From NCBI GenBank assembly GCA_942492055.1, contig CALODP010000019.1:434001-498000 (forward strand): 64,000 bases of DNA, written 5' to 3'. Under the pieces are notes generated by a model. That model did not search any database and had not been told where the DNA came from. It was given only the letters and a program-made list of their open reading frames with translations. Of this stretch, positions 55,223 through 64,000 are shown piece by piece (position 1 is the first letter of the stretch; each line of letters begins with the position of its first letter). This DNA is from CALODP01 sp942492055. Its GTDB lineage: Bacteria > Bacteroidota > Ignavibacteria > Ignavibacteriales > Melioribacteraceae. Made by a program: the position numbers and the translations under genes.

Positions 55223-55853
55223 AGCGCTGAAAATAGCGCTGGGCCTAAGCCTGATTACTATTGTTTACAATATTCTGGAAGGAGTTGTATCAGTCTTCTT
55301 CGGATTTGAAGATGAAACGCTGGCACTTTTTGGCTTTGGGGTAGATAGTTTTGTTGAAGTAATCTCCGGTCTTGGAATAACCCATATGATTTTAAGGATG
55401 AGAAATTCGGTTGTCGCCAAGAGAGATGCATTCGAAAAAAGAGCACTACGAATAACCGGAGGAGCATTTTATCTCTTAACTGCCGGTCTATTGGCAGGCT
55501 CGGTGATAAATCTTATAGGGAATCAAAACCCTGAGACAACAATTGCCGGAATTATAATTTCGTCGTTATCGATAGTAACCATGTATGTTTTGATGAAAGA
55601 AAAGCTCAAAATAGGAAAAGCGCTCAAATCGGACGCGATAATTGCAGATGCCAATTGCACCAAAACATGTTTTTATTTATCATTTGTTCTTCTTTTTTCG
55701 AGTGGTTTGTATGAGCTCTTCGGAATTGCATATTTCGATATCTTAGGCTCTCTTGGTATTGCTCTCTTTGCATATCGCGAAGGTAAAGAAGCATTTGAAA
55801 AAGTCGCCAGTGGATATCTTTCCTGCTGCTGCGATAATTCTTGTAACAATTAA
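55215..55853 (+). CDS. CDF-like cation transporter membrane domain with Cys-rich tail
   Basis: A 212-residue protein with about five or six membrane helices and blocks of the cation-diffusion-facilitator transmembrane domain: FGVDSFVEVISGLGITHM and KSDAIIADANCTKTCFYL. The usual cytoplasmic C-terminal domain is absent; instead the tail is GYLSCCCDNSCNN, a Cys-rich metal-binding end. It may export or bind metal together with the RND system. It overlaps the arsR-like gene by eight bases. The CDF assignment is by pattern. Confidence 0.75.
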   Translation: MSKALKIALGLSLITIVYNILEGVVSVFFGFEDETLALFGFGVDSFVEVISGLGITHMILRMRNSVVAKRDAFEKRALRITGGAFYLLTAGLLAGSVINLIGNQNPETTIAGIIISSLSIVTMYVLMKEKLKIGKALKSDAIIADANCTKTCFYLSFVLLFSSGLYELFGIAYFDILGSLGIALFAYREGKEAFEKVASGYLSCCCDNSCNN

Positions 55854-55879
55854 GGATAGTTTTACATTATATTTACTGC

Positions 55880-56311
55880 ATGAAATCTATCAAAGCTACA
55901 TATCATATAGTAATGCCGGTGCTCTTGCTAGCCTTCACTGTTCACGTTTCGGTGGCGCATCATCTGCTTCATAATTCCGTAGTATGCCTTGGCTCCGATG
56001 GTCATGTAGCGATAGAATTAACCGAAGACGGTCACACATGCGTAGAACATAATCACCACAGCTTTGCGGGAAAGAAGGTCGCTTTTACCGATGCTCTGCA
56101 AAAGCATTGCGAAGATCACAAGATTGAGAATCACGACGACGAGAATCAATTGGCTCCCATGATTTTTACTTTTGAAAATGGTGAATACTACGCGATCGAA
56201 GAATTTACAGATCCGCATTCCACAATTATACAACATCAGAACGACTCGGAAACGGAAGAAATTCCGGATTATAACCTCACGTTGGTTACCGCGTCCACCC
56301 TTCTTATTTAA
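55880..56311 (+). CDS. Small secreted His-rich protein
   Basis: A 143-residue exported protein with many histidines (AHHLLHNS, EHNHHS, KHCEDHK, ENHDDEN). Such His-rich periplasmic proteins accompany CusABC/CzcABC operons and may bind or shuttle metal in the periplasm. It lies 26 bases after the CDF-like gene and 57 before the TolC gene. Not otherwise recognised. Confidence 0.62.
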   Translation: MKSIKATYHIVMPVLLLAFTVHVSVAHHLLHNSVVCLGSDGHVAIELTEDGHTCVEHNHHSFAGKKVAFTDALQKHCEDHKIENHDDENQLAPMIFTFENGEYYAIEEFTDPHSTIIQHQNDSETEEIPDYNLTLVTASTLLI

Positions 56312-56368
56312 TAAGACCCATACTCCATATTAATCGAATCAAATAATCTATAAAATACAGGAGTTATT

Positions 56369-57709
56369 ATGTCCAATAGAATTGGGGCCATAATCTCTTC
56401 CATTCTTATTTGTCTGCCGGTATTATTGAGCGGACAAGCAGAATCGGTTCCCTCCGTTTATTACGCCAAGAAAGGAACCTATTCGGATAAGATAAAAGAG
56501 AACTCTGGCACAAATGAAATTAGTAGTGTTACCTTGAATGAGGTAATAAAGAGGGCGTTAAAAAATAGCCCACAGTTACAATCGAAGAAAAAAGAGATAG
56601 AAGCCGCAGAAGCTTTAAAGAAACAGGCGGGTCTAATTCCTAATCCGGAATTCGAACTGGAAGCGGAAAACTTTCTTGGAAGCGGTCCTTTCAACGGCTT
56701 CAATGGCCTTGAAGTATCCGGAAGCTTTTCACAGGAAATAATGTTGGCAGGGAGACTCTCCAAGCAAACAGCTATAGCCAATGCCACAAGTAACATTGCC
56801 GCGCAAGAATATGAAATTGCCCGCATGGATTTGATTACCTCAGTTCGGGAAAAATATTATGAGATAGTTGGTTTGCAACAAGAGATCAAAAAGACCTCCG
56901 AGTTAAAAACACTCGCGGAAGAATTTGTTTCTAATTTGTCAACTTGGGTAGATCTCGGGAAAATCTCTCCGGTCGAAGTATCACGAGCCCTTTTAACAGT
57001 AAACGAATTGGAATTGTCCGTTAACCGATTAAAAGGTGACCTCAAAAGCGCAAAGAGAAGTTTGAGTCTACTTACAGGAAAGGAAGATTTTGTTATCAAC
57101 TCTGTACCGGAGGATAACTCAACTGTAAAGAGACTACCGAAAATTGAGGAACTAAAATCGGTAATTTCCGAAACACCTGAAGTTGTATTGAGCAAGAAAA
57201 GAGAAATTCAGAAGAACAGAGAAATTGATTTACAAAAAGCTCTTGCGGTTCCGAACTTAAAAGTAGGCGCCGGAATGAAGTATGTAAAAGAAACAGGGGA
57301 TAACGCGTTTTTAATCAGTGCCGGTATTCCACTTCCCATATTCGATAGGAATCAGGGAAATATAGAAGCAGCTCTTGCTGAATTGGGGAGTGTGGAATCA
57401 ACTACCAAAAGCATTACTCTGGAACTTCTTTCAAAATTGGATGAGCTCTATTCTACAGCGCAAACCGAAATAAATACTTTGAATATGCTACAAAGCAGTC
57501 TTTTGCCTCAAGCTAGAAAAGCTTTGGAGATAATTAAGGATGGTAACAAAAACGGTCGCTTTACGATTCTTGATGTACTCGATTCTCAAAGAACACTTTT
57601 CGAATTGGAATCGGAATACTTAAAGACTAATACCGAATTAAAGATAGTTCTTGCCCGATTGGAAAGAATAACGGGGAAATCATTAAGCAGCATTGACAAA
57701 GGAGAATAA
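56369..57709 (+). CDS. TolC-family outer-membrane factor (CusC/CzcC-like)
   Basis: A 446-residue exported protein with the TolC helix-barrel pattern: two homologous halves, the heptad-rich periplasmic helices (EAAEALKKQAGLIPNPEFEL, IVGLQQEIKKTSELKTLAEE), and a second half ending ERITGKSLSS. It forms the outer-membrane duct for the RND pump encoded by the next two genes. AGGAG lies eight bases before the ATG. Confidence 0.9.
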   Translation: MSNRIGAIISSILICLPVLLSGQAESVPSVYYAKKGTYSDKIKENSGTNEISSVTLNEVIKRALKNSPQLQSKKKEIEAAEALKKQAGLIPNPEFELEAENFLGSGPFNGFNGLEVSGSFSQEIMLAGRLSKQTAIANATSNIAAQEYEIARMDLITSVREKYYEIVGLQQEIKKTSELKTLAEEFVSNLSTWVDLGKISPVEVSRALLTVNELELSVNRLKGDLKSAKRSLSLLTGKEDFVINSVPEDNSTVKRLPKIEELKSVISETPEVVLSKKREIQKNREIDLQKALAVPNLKVGAGMKYVKETGDNAFLISAGIPLPIFDRNQGNIEAALAELGSVESTTKSITLELLSKLDELYSTAQTEINTLNMLQSSLLPQARKALEIIKDGNKNGRFTILDVLDSQRTLFELESEYLKTNTELKIVLARLERITGKSLSSIDKGE

Positions 57710-57710
57710 T

Positions 57711-58676
57711 ATGAAACAGATAAAAGATATGGTCCTTGTATTTCTCGGACTTGCAGTCGGATTGTTCGCGGGATACTTACTATTCTCGGAAGCAGATCAC
57801 GAAGGGCATAATCACTCCGAAGCTATAGAAGCCAAGGAAGAGCAGCATCAAGAAGAGGTTGTTAAGCTTACAAAGGAAGAAATGAAGGAACTCGGGATCG
57901 TTACCCAAAAAGCCGAATCCGGATTGATAGAAGAGTATTTAACTCTTACCGGGGAAGTAATAATGAACCCTTTGAATATTGTTCATCTTCGCCCTCGCTT
58001 TGAAGGGATTGTTCGCGAAATAAATGTAAACATAGGTGATAAAGTAAGAAAGGGAGAAACCGTTGCAATCATTGAAGGGAATGAGAGTATGGTTCTCTTT
58101 GAGTTGAAATCATCGATAGATGGCGTCGTCACGGGAATTCACATGGCAGTCGGAGAATTGAAAGGAATCGATGATCATTCGGTTGAAGTAGCGGACCTTA
58201 ATTCCGTATGGGGAAAATTGACTCTTTATCAAAAAGATCTGAATAAAGTTTCTATAGGTCAATCAGTTGTTATTACCGAAGAAACAAGCGGGAAAGAGCT
58301 AAGTGGCAAGATTGATTATATCAGTCCGATAGTAGACGAAGCAACCAGAACCGCTAGTGCCAGAGTTACCATAAACAATAAGAGTGGATTCTGGAAGCCG
58401 GGATTATTTATTCAGGGAGATGTTGCCATAGGTTCGAATGAAGCAAATATAAAGGTAGCTCAAACGGCAGTTCAAACCTTTGAGGGAAATAACGTTGTCT
58501 TTATTAAAGATGACCATGGATTCGAACCAAGAATAGTAAAACTTGGGAAGTCTAACGGAAGGTATGTTAATGTCCTCTCCGGCTTAGAGGAAGGAGATGA
58601 ATACGTATCGCAAGGTGCCTTCAACATTAAAGCCGATTTGCAAAAGGAATCATTCGGTGGCGGACATTCACACTAA
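57711..58676 (+). CDS. RND periplasmic adaptor (CusB/CzcB-like)
   Basis: A 321-residue membrane-anchored adaptor. Start at 57711 because AGGAG lies six bases upstream; the alternative TTG at 57693 is unlikely. An anchor (about 5-25) leads to a His/Glu-rich stretch (HEGHNHSE), then the lipoyl and beta-barrel halves (RPRFEGIVREINVNIGDKV, SSIDGVVTGIHMAVGEL, LYQKDLNKVSIGQSVVI). The C-terminus is GGGHSH, a possible metal end. It joins the TolC and RND proteins in a tripartite pump. Confidence 0.92.
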   Translation: MKQIKDMVLVFLGLAVGLFAGYLLFSEADHEGHNHSEAIEAKEEQHQEEVVKLTKEEMKELGIVTQKAESGLIEEYLTLTGEVIMNPLNIVHLRPRFEGIVREINVNIGDKVRKGETVAIIEGNESMVLFELKSSIDGVVTGIHMAVGELKGIDDHSVEVADLNSVWGKLTLYQKDLNKVSIGQSVVITEETSGKELSGKIDYISPIVDEATRTASARVTINNKSGFWKPGLFIQGDVAIGSNEANIKVAQTAVQTFEGNNVVFIKDDHGFEPRIVKLGKSNGRYVNVLSGLEEGDEYVSQGAFNIKADLQKESFGGGHSH

Positions 58677-58691
58677 TTTGGAGTAAGGTTT

Positions 58692-61600
58692 ATGAATAAG
58701 ATAATAGATTTTGTGCTTCGGAACCGATTGATGATCTTGGTTCTGGGGCTTGTTGTTTGTATTACCGGCTACATGAGTTACAAGCGATTACCAATTGACG
58801 CTTTCCCGGATGTTTCCCCGGCTTTGGTGCAGGTATTTACGGTAACCGAAGGCTTAGCGCCGGAGGAAGTTGAAAAGTATGTTACTTATCCGGTAGAAGT
58901 AGCGATGAACGGTATTCCGAATTTGAAAAACATCCGTTCCGTTTCAAACTTCGGACTCTCTGTAGTAAATATCTACTTCGAAGATGGAACAGATATCTAT
59001 TTCGCTCGGCAGCTTGTGAACGAACGTCTTCAGGAAGCTCGCGAGCAAATTCCCGAAGGCTTCGGTGAACCGGAGATGGGACCGATTTCTACCGGAATGG
59101 GATTGGTGCTTTTCTACTATCTGGAAGATACAACCGGGAAATATTCGTTGGAAGAACTGCGAACAATTCAGGATTGGCTCATCAAATTCAAATTGCAAAC
59201 TGTTCCGGGTGTAACAGAAATTCTAGGTATCGGCGGTTTTGAAAAACAATTTCATGTAGAGTTGAATCCTTCTTCATTGATAAAGTACGATGTTACGGCT
59301 AACGATATCGTAGATATTATCAGGGAAAATAATATGAACATCGGCGCCTCATTTATAGAGAGGGATGCAGAAGAGCTGATTGTTCGCTCAATAGGATTAG
59401 CCACAAAGATTGATGACCTGAACAATATTGTTATTAAATCGGTGGACGGTTCACCGGTTTATCTCAATGAAGTAGCTGATATAAAAATAGGTGGAGCAAT
59501 TAGAAGAGGCCTCCAGACGAGAAACGGAGTTGAAGAAATCGTAGCCGGACAGGTTGTAAAACTTTTCGGGACAAACTCCTCTACTGTTATCGGAAAAGTA
59601 GAAGAAAAGATGGAGGAGATAAACAAATCACTCCCCGAAGGAATAAAGATAGTTCCTTATTACGAACAAAAATCTCTGGTGGAAGCGGCAGTAAAAACAG
59701 TAACCGACGCGTTACTGCTTGGGATCATATTAGTTGCGGTTGTTCTGATGATTTTTATGGGGTCAATCAGACCTAGCCTCGTTGTCGCATTGTCGATTCC
59801 GTTCTCAATTCTTTTTGCGTTTATCGGAATGGAGTATTTCGATATCTCGATTAATCTTATGTCGTTTGGTGGCTTGGCAATCGCAATAGGAATGATGGTT
59901 GACGCAAGCGTAGTTTTGGTAGAAAACATCGATCGAATTAAACGAGAAAGAGATAGTTCGAATTTCCTAAGTGTTGTAGCCCTTGCTGCAAAAGAGGTTG
60001 CTCGTCCGGTAGTTTTCTCAATCATTATCATCATTACTGTTTTCATACCTCTCTTTAGTTTACAAGGTGTTGAAGGGAAAACATTCAAACCGCTAGCTTT
60101 TACAATAGCTCTCGCTATGCTAGGGTCATTGATATTCGCTGTTGTATTGGTTCCGGTGATTTCATCCTTTTTGATGAAACCGAAAAAAGGGAAGAAAATA
60201 ACATCGCAAGATGGCAAAGACTCCTTTTTGATCAGAGCAATCCAGAAAATCTATGAACCGGCAGTTAAATTCTTTGTTAAGAGTAGGAATCTTGCGATAG
60301 CTATCGCAGTTACATTTATTCTAATCGGAGCATTAATATTCCCAAGACTCGGTTCGGAATTCACCCCAACATTGCAGGAAGGAATGTTAGTAGTTCGTCT
60401 CTCAATGGCGCCATCAATTTCTTTGGACGAAAGCAGAAATACTAGCATGCGCATTGAGAAACGATTGTGTACTATTCCCGAAGTGGAAGGAACTGTAACA
60501 AGAATGGGGCGCGGGGAAGTAGGAGCGCACACCGACCCGATCAATAGTGCCGAAATGTACGTTCTACTTAAGGATGAGAATGAATGGCGTCCGGGCTTTA
60601 CTCAAGAAAAAATAGAAGAGGCAATTAGAGCCAAGCTAAAAAACTTCCCCGGTGTTTTGGCAAACTTTACACAACCGATTCAAATGACTGTTGACGAATT
60701 ACTCGAAGGAGTGAAAGCCGAACTTGCAGTCAAATTATTCGGGGATGATCTTGATATTCTCAAATCAAAAGCGGAAGAGATTGCAGCAGTAATCAGAGAT
60801 GTCAATGGCGCTGCTGATATTCAAGTCGATCAGGTTTCGGGAAAACCTCAACTACTAATTAAAGTGAATAGAAAGGCAATCGCTCGATACGGACTTAATC
60901 TAGCTGATGTCCAAAGTGTAATACATACCGCAATTGGTGGTGAATCGGCAGGTCAGATTTACGAAGGGATTAAACGATTCGATATATTCGTACGCTTTGC
61001 TCCCGAGTTCAGATCAACTCCTGCTAACATTGCTAATCTTATTATCACAAGTAACGACGGGCTTAAAGTACCGCTGAGTCAGGTTGCGTCAATAGAGACA
61101 ATCGAAGGACCGCGCCAAATTAAGCGTGAACAAAATCAAAGATTCATTACGATTCAGTGTAACGTAACCGGAAGAGACATTGGTAGTTTCGTTGCCGAAA
61201 GTCAGAAAGCTATCGACAGTAAGATCGATTTGCCAGTCGGGTATTCTACTTCATGGGGCGGTCAGTTCCGACTTCAGCAAGAAGCGAATAAGCGATTTGC
61301 GGTAGTTATTCCGATAACACTACTTCTGATTTTCTTTTTACTTTATACGAGCTTCAACTCATTGAAAAACTCTGCTTTGATTTTATTAAATATACCATTG
61401 GCACTTGTAGGAGGAATAATAGCCCTGTGGATTTCCGGTTTGAATCTTTCTGTTCCGGCATCGATCGGGTTTATCGCCCTACTTGGAATTGCGTTGGAAA
61501 ACGGAATGGTGATGGTTACATTTTTGAATCAGTTGATTTCCGAAGGGATGGATATAGACGAAGCCTCCGTAAAAGGGGCATTGATGAGATTACGTCCTGT

Positions 61601-61793
61601 TTTGATGACTGCCTTCACAACTGCGTTAGGGTTAATCCCTCTTTTGGTTTCAACAGGTACGGGAAGTGAAGTTCAGCGTCCTTTGGCTACTGTGGTAATC
61701 GGAGGATTGTTTACTTCAACAATCCTAACTCTCCTTGTTCTTCCGGCCATTTACAAATGGTTTGCGGAAGCTAAAAGTGAAAAAGAAATATAA
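58692..61793 (+). CDS. Heavy-metal RND efflux pump (CusA/CzcA-like)
   Basis: A 1033-residue inner-membrane transporter with two six-helix halves and two periplasmic loops. The proton-relay helix 4 segment reads GGLAIAIGMMVDASVVLVEN, closer to the CusA form (AIAIGAMVDAAIVMIEN) than to CzcA, but metal specificity cannot be fixed from that alone. Typical N-terminal LPIDAFPDVSPALVQV and C-terminal VVIGGLFTSTILTLLVLP are present. It ends the metal-resistance operon that begins with the ArsR sensor; a terminator follows. Confidence 0.94.
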   Translation: MNKIIDFVLRNRLMILVLGLVVCITGYMSYKRLPIDAFPDVSPALVQVFTVTEGLAPEEVEKYVTYPVEVAMNGIPNLKNIRSVSNFGLSVVNIYFEDGTDIYFARQLVNERLQEAREQIPEGFGEPEMGPISTGMGLVLFYYLEDTTGKYSLEELRTIQDWLIKFKLQTVPGVTEILGIGGFEKQFHVELNPSSLIKYDVTANDIVDIIRENNMNIGASFIERDAEELIVRSIGLATKIDDLNNIVIKSVDGSPVYLNEVADIKIGGAIRRGLQTRNGVEEIVAGQVVKLFGTNSSTVIGKVEEKMEEINKSLPEGIKIVPYYEQKSLVEAAVKTVTDALLLGIILVAVVLMIFMGSIRPSLVVALSIPFSILFAFIGMEYFDISINLMSFGGLAIAIGMMVDASVVLVENIDRIKRERDSSNFLSVVALAAKEVARPVVFSIIIIITVFIPLFSLQGVEGKTFKPLAFTIALAMLGSLIFAVVLVPVISSFLMKPKKGKKITSQDGKDSFLIRAIQKIYEPAVKFFVKSRNLAIAIAVTFILIGALIFPRLGSEFTPTLQEGMLVVRLSMAPSISLDESRNTSMRIEKRLCTIPEVEGTVTRMGRGEVGAHTDPINSAEMYVLLKDENEWRPGFTQEKIEEAIRAKLKNFPGVLANFTQPIQMTVDELLEGVKAELAVKLFGDDLDILKSKAEEIAAVIRDVNGAADIQVDQVSGKPQLLIKVNRKAIARYGLNLADVQSVIHTAIGGESAGQIYEGIKRFDIFVRFAPEFRSTPANIANLIITSNDGLKVPLSQVASIETIEGPRQIKREQNQRFITIQCNVTGRDIGSFVAESQKAIDSKIDLPVGYSTSWGGQFRLQQEANKRFAVVIPITLLLIFFLLYTSFNSLKNSALILLNIPLALVGGIIALWISGLNLSVPASIGFIALLGIALENGMVMVTFLNQLISEGMDIDEASVKGALMRLRPVLMTAFTTALGLIPLLVSTGTGSEVQRPLATVVIGGLFTSTILTLLVLPAIYKWFAEAKSEKEI

Positions 61794-61799
61794 ATATTT

Positions 61800-61836
61800 C
61801 GGGAGCTTGATTTTACTCGGGCTCCCGCAATTTTTT
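61800..61836 (+). terminator. Terminator after the RND pump gene
   Basis: CGGGAGC (61800-61806) pairs with GCTCCCG (61821-61827), followed by CAATTTTTT. Confidence 0.88.
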
Positions 61837-61962
61837 CTGCCTATTGCATAAATATGCCCCATTTTTAGTATATTTGCCCCTAAGATTAATCACGTCCCAA
61901 GAAATACCTTTTCCCGACAATTCTTGATTATCCATGACTTTTTATTATTTAGTAGGATTAGT

Positions 61963-63297
61963 ATGAACTTACGTGAACATATTAAAGAAACGATAAAAAT
62001 GGCTATCCCGGTTTCCATCGGTCAGCTTAGCCATGTAATGTTGGGTGTTGTTGACAGTATTATGGTTGGCAAGATTGGAGCAGTACCACTTGCGGCGGCC
62101 TCATTGGTTAACAGCCTTTTGATTTTAGTTATTATCCTTGGAATCGGGATGAGTATAGCTATTACTCCATTAGTTGCTATCGCTAACGGTTCCGGCAAAG
62201 AAGAGAAATGCGGAATATATTTAAGACAAGGTTTATTAGTAAATATGGTATTCTCCATATTGCTTTTCTTGTCCGCCTACTTTTTTGCGGATTTGATTAA
62301 GTTTATGAATCAGCCTGTAGAGGTTGTGGAAGTAGCCTCTTCATATATGAAGATAGTTAGTTTTTCCATTATTCCTTTGATGTTTTTCCAATCCTATAAG
62401 CAGTTTATCGAAGGTTTGTCCTTTACAAAACCGGGGATGTTCATAAACATTGCAGCTAACTTTATCAATGCCTTTGTGAACTGGTTGTTGATTTTCGGTA
62501 ATTGGGGATTTCCGGAACTTGGTTTGGATGGTGCCGGTATTGCGACACTATCTACTAGAGTCTTTATTGCCGTCGTGATTTTCGTTTATATTATTCGTTC
62601 CGAAAGATTTAAGAAGTACGACCCGAGCTTGCGTTTCAGAAGCATTGACTTTAAGATTATTCGCAAGATAATAAATATAGGACTTCCAACAGGAATGCAG
62701 ATGTTATTCGAAGCCGGAGTATTCTCATTCGCGGCAATAATGATAGGATGGATAGGAACGGTAGAACTTGCGGCTCATCAGATCGCGACGAATCTTTCCT
62801 CTATTACTTTTATGACCGTAATGGGAATATCAGCTGCGGCAACGATAAGAGTCGGAAACGCACTCGGTCGTAAAGATTACGAAGGAGTTAAATTAGCCGG
62901 ATATTCCTCGATATTTATCGCTGCTTCTTTTATGAGTATATCGGGTTTGCTGTTCATCATATTCAGAGAACAGCTTCCGTTATTATATATTAATGATTCA
63001 ATGGTTGTCAAAACCGCATCGACATTGCTGATAATAGCAGCCTTCTATCAAATATCAGATGGAATTCAGGGGGTCGGAATCGGTGTGCTTCGTGGAATGA
63101 CTGATGTTAAAATCCCTATGTTTATTGCTTTCTTCGCTTATTGGATTATTGCGGTTCCGTTCGGATATATTTTCGGATTCGTTTTGGATCTTGGAGTTGC
63201 AGGAGTTTGGGTTAGTTTGGTAACGGGATTGACAATAGCCGCAATATTTTTTACTATCAGATTTAAAATCAAACTGAAACATATTCTCGATAAATAA
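61963..63297 (+). CDS. MATE-family efflux transporter
   Basis: A 444-residue inner-membrane antiporter with about twelve hydrophobic helices. The start at 61963 follows AGGA at short spacing; an ATG at 61924 would add a weak 13-residue extension. Visible MATE blocks are IPVSIGQLSHVMLGVVDSIM, VNWLLIFGNWGFPELGLDGA and VELAAHQIATNLSSI. It exports drugs or metabolites using sodium or protons. It is followed after 12 bases by the BtpA-like gene. Confidence 0.93.
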   Translation: MNLREHIKETIKMAIPVSIGQLSHVMLGVVDSIMVGKIGAVPLAAASLVNSLLILVIILGIGMSIAITPLVAIANGSGKEEKCGIYLRQGLLVNMVFSILLFLSAYFFADLIKFMNQPVEVVEVASSYMKIVSFSIIPLMFFQSYKQFIEGLSFTKPGMFINIAANFINAFVNWLLIFGNWGFPELGLDGAGIATLSTRVFIAVVIFVYIIRSERFKKYDPSLRFRSIDFKIIRKIINIGLPTGMQMLFEAGVFSFAAIMIGWIGTVELAAHQIATNLSSITFMTVMGISAAATIRVGNALGRKDYEGVKLAGYSSIFIAASFMSISGLLFIIFREQLPLLYINDSMVVKTASTLLIIAAFYQISDGIQGVGIGVLRGMTDVKIPMFIAFFAYWIIAVPFGYIFGFVLDLGVAGVWVSLVTGLTIAAIFFTIRFKIKLKHILDK

Positions 63298-63309
63298 ATC
63301 GGAAAGATA

Positions 63310-64000
63310 ATGACAATTTTGAAAGAAGAAATCAAATCGAAAAAACTAATTATCGGAATGATTCACGTTGAGGCATTACCCGGAACTCCTAATTATAAAG
63401 GGAATTTCGATGCAATAATCGAAAAAGCCGTAGCGGAAGCTAAAATATACGCTGATGCAGGCATCGACGCTTTGGCAATAGAAAACATGCACGACGTTCC
63501 CTACTTAAAAAGAAAGGTTGGTCCCGAAATTACTTCGGCTATGACAATTGTCGGACATGAGGTGAAACGCAATACCGGATTGACATGTGGCATTCAAATC
63601 CTTGCAGGGGCGAATAAAGAAGCTCTTGCCTCCGCTAAAGCAGCCAATCTCGATTTCATTCGTGCAGAAGGTTTTGTATTCGCTCATACAGCCGATGAGG
63701 GCTTAATCGAGTCGGACGCCGGAGAAATAATGAGATACCGCAAACAGATTGACGCGGAAAATATTCTGATTTTTACTGACATTAAAAAGAAGCATAGTTC
63801 TCATTCTATTACTCAGGATGTCGACTTAGTTGAAACAGGAAAAGCCGCGGAGTTCTTCTTGAGTGATGGTGTTATTATCACCGGACAGGCAACCGGCATG
63901 GAAACAAGTCTGAAGGACATCGAAGAAGTAAAACGCTTTATTGATATTCCGGTTTTGGTTGGTTCGGGAATAACTCTGAATAATGTTGAAAACTATCTTG
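63310..64000 (+). CDS. BtpA/SgcQ-family protein (3' end cut by window)
   Basis: An open frame from an ATG at 63310 to the window end gives about 230 residues of a TIM-barrel protein. LIIGMIHVEALPGTPNYKG, then AGIDALAIENMHDVPY, FIRAEGFVFAHTADEG and VLVGSGITLNNV match the BtpA/SgcQ family (PF03437-like), linked to photosystem I assembly in cyanobacteria and to sugar-related clusters elsewhere. The true C-terminus is outside the window. GGAAAG lies before the ATG. Function in this organism is unknown. Confidence 0.88.
   Translation, partial: MTILKEEIKSKKLIIGMIHVEALPGTPNYKGNFDAIIEKAVAEAKIYADAGIDALAIENMHDVPYLKRKVGPEITSAMTIVGHEVKRNTGLTCGIQILAGANKEALASAKAANLDFIRAEGFVFAHTADEGLIESDAGEIMRYRKQIDAENILIFTDIKKKHSSHSITQDVDLVETGKAAEFFLSDGVIITGQATGMETSLKDIEEVKRFIDIPVLVGSGITLNNVENYL

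Overview
The window comes from a low-GC diderm bacterium of the Bacteroidota/Ignavibacteriota/Chlorobiota (FCB) group. This is inferred from gene content: a SusB-like GH97 enzyme, a secreted GH3/beta-lactamase fusion beside an AmpG-like transporter and a BadF-type kinase, a Reg_prop/Y_Y_Y sensor, a COG3014-like lipoprotein beside LpoB, and a CusABC-like operon with a His-rich periplasmic protein. No rRNA, tRNA, insertion sequence, CRISPR array or phage gene was seen. The first gene (MarR family) and the last (BtpA/SgcQ family) are cut by the window ends.

Layout. 0-10 kb: MarR regulator, glycogen synthase, HDOD protein, AraC/GyrI regulator, then a minus-strand carbohydrate block (GH97, nucleotide-sugar epimerase, a duplicated GH2-type binding protein, a HEAT-like secreted protein). 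10-16 kb: LpoB, a COG3014-like lipoprotein and a very large propeller-containing methyl-accepting chemotaxis protein. 17-25 kb: SixA phosphatase, HD-Pycsar-type membrane protein, PAP2-like protein, two outer-membrane barrels, NUDIX, Na/Pi transporter with PhoU, and an exonuclease. 26-31 kb: acetyltransferase, MeaB GTPase and a probable PPi-type PEP carboxykinase. 32-45 kb: eleven minus-strand genes, including a kinase-like/Omp85 fusion, deformylase, two TatD proteins, TcdA and a peptidoglycan-recycling trio (NagZ-like GH3, AmpG-like MFS, GlcNAc/MurNAc-type kinase). 45-54 kb: a Dlt-like acylation cassette (two SGNH proteins, AMP-ligase, ACP, MBOAT) followed by a TPR/outer-membrane-barrel protein. 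54.8-61.8 kb: a metal-resistance operon (CadC-like ArsR, CDF-like protein, His-rich protein, TolC/CusB/CusA). 62-64 kb: MATE exporter and a partial BtpA.

The most unusual content is four intergenic tandem arrays with a strict 21-bp period (4.47-4.90, 16.38-17.07, 31.32-31.95 and 53.83-54.71 kb). Each has two arms in opposite orientation. In the three large arrays the arms meet at the same 38-bp junction, where two 21-mers overlap by 4 bp. One arm is nearly homogeneous and the other is diverse. Three of the four lie between convergent genes. Unit boxes repeat about once per helical turn, and the two arms could pair with each other in a transcript. I do not recognise this family. It is the best candidate for an undescribed system here.

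Functions are assigned by reading motifs and remembered family patterns; no database search was run. Start codons were chosen from visible ribosome-binding sites and signal peptides where possible.
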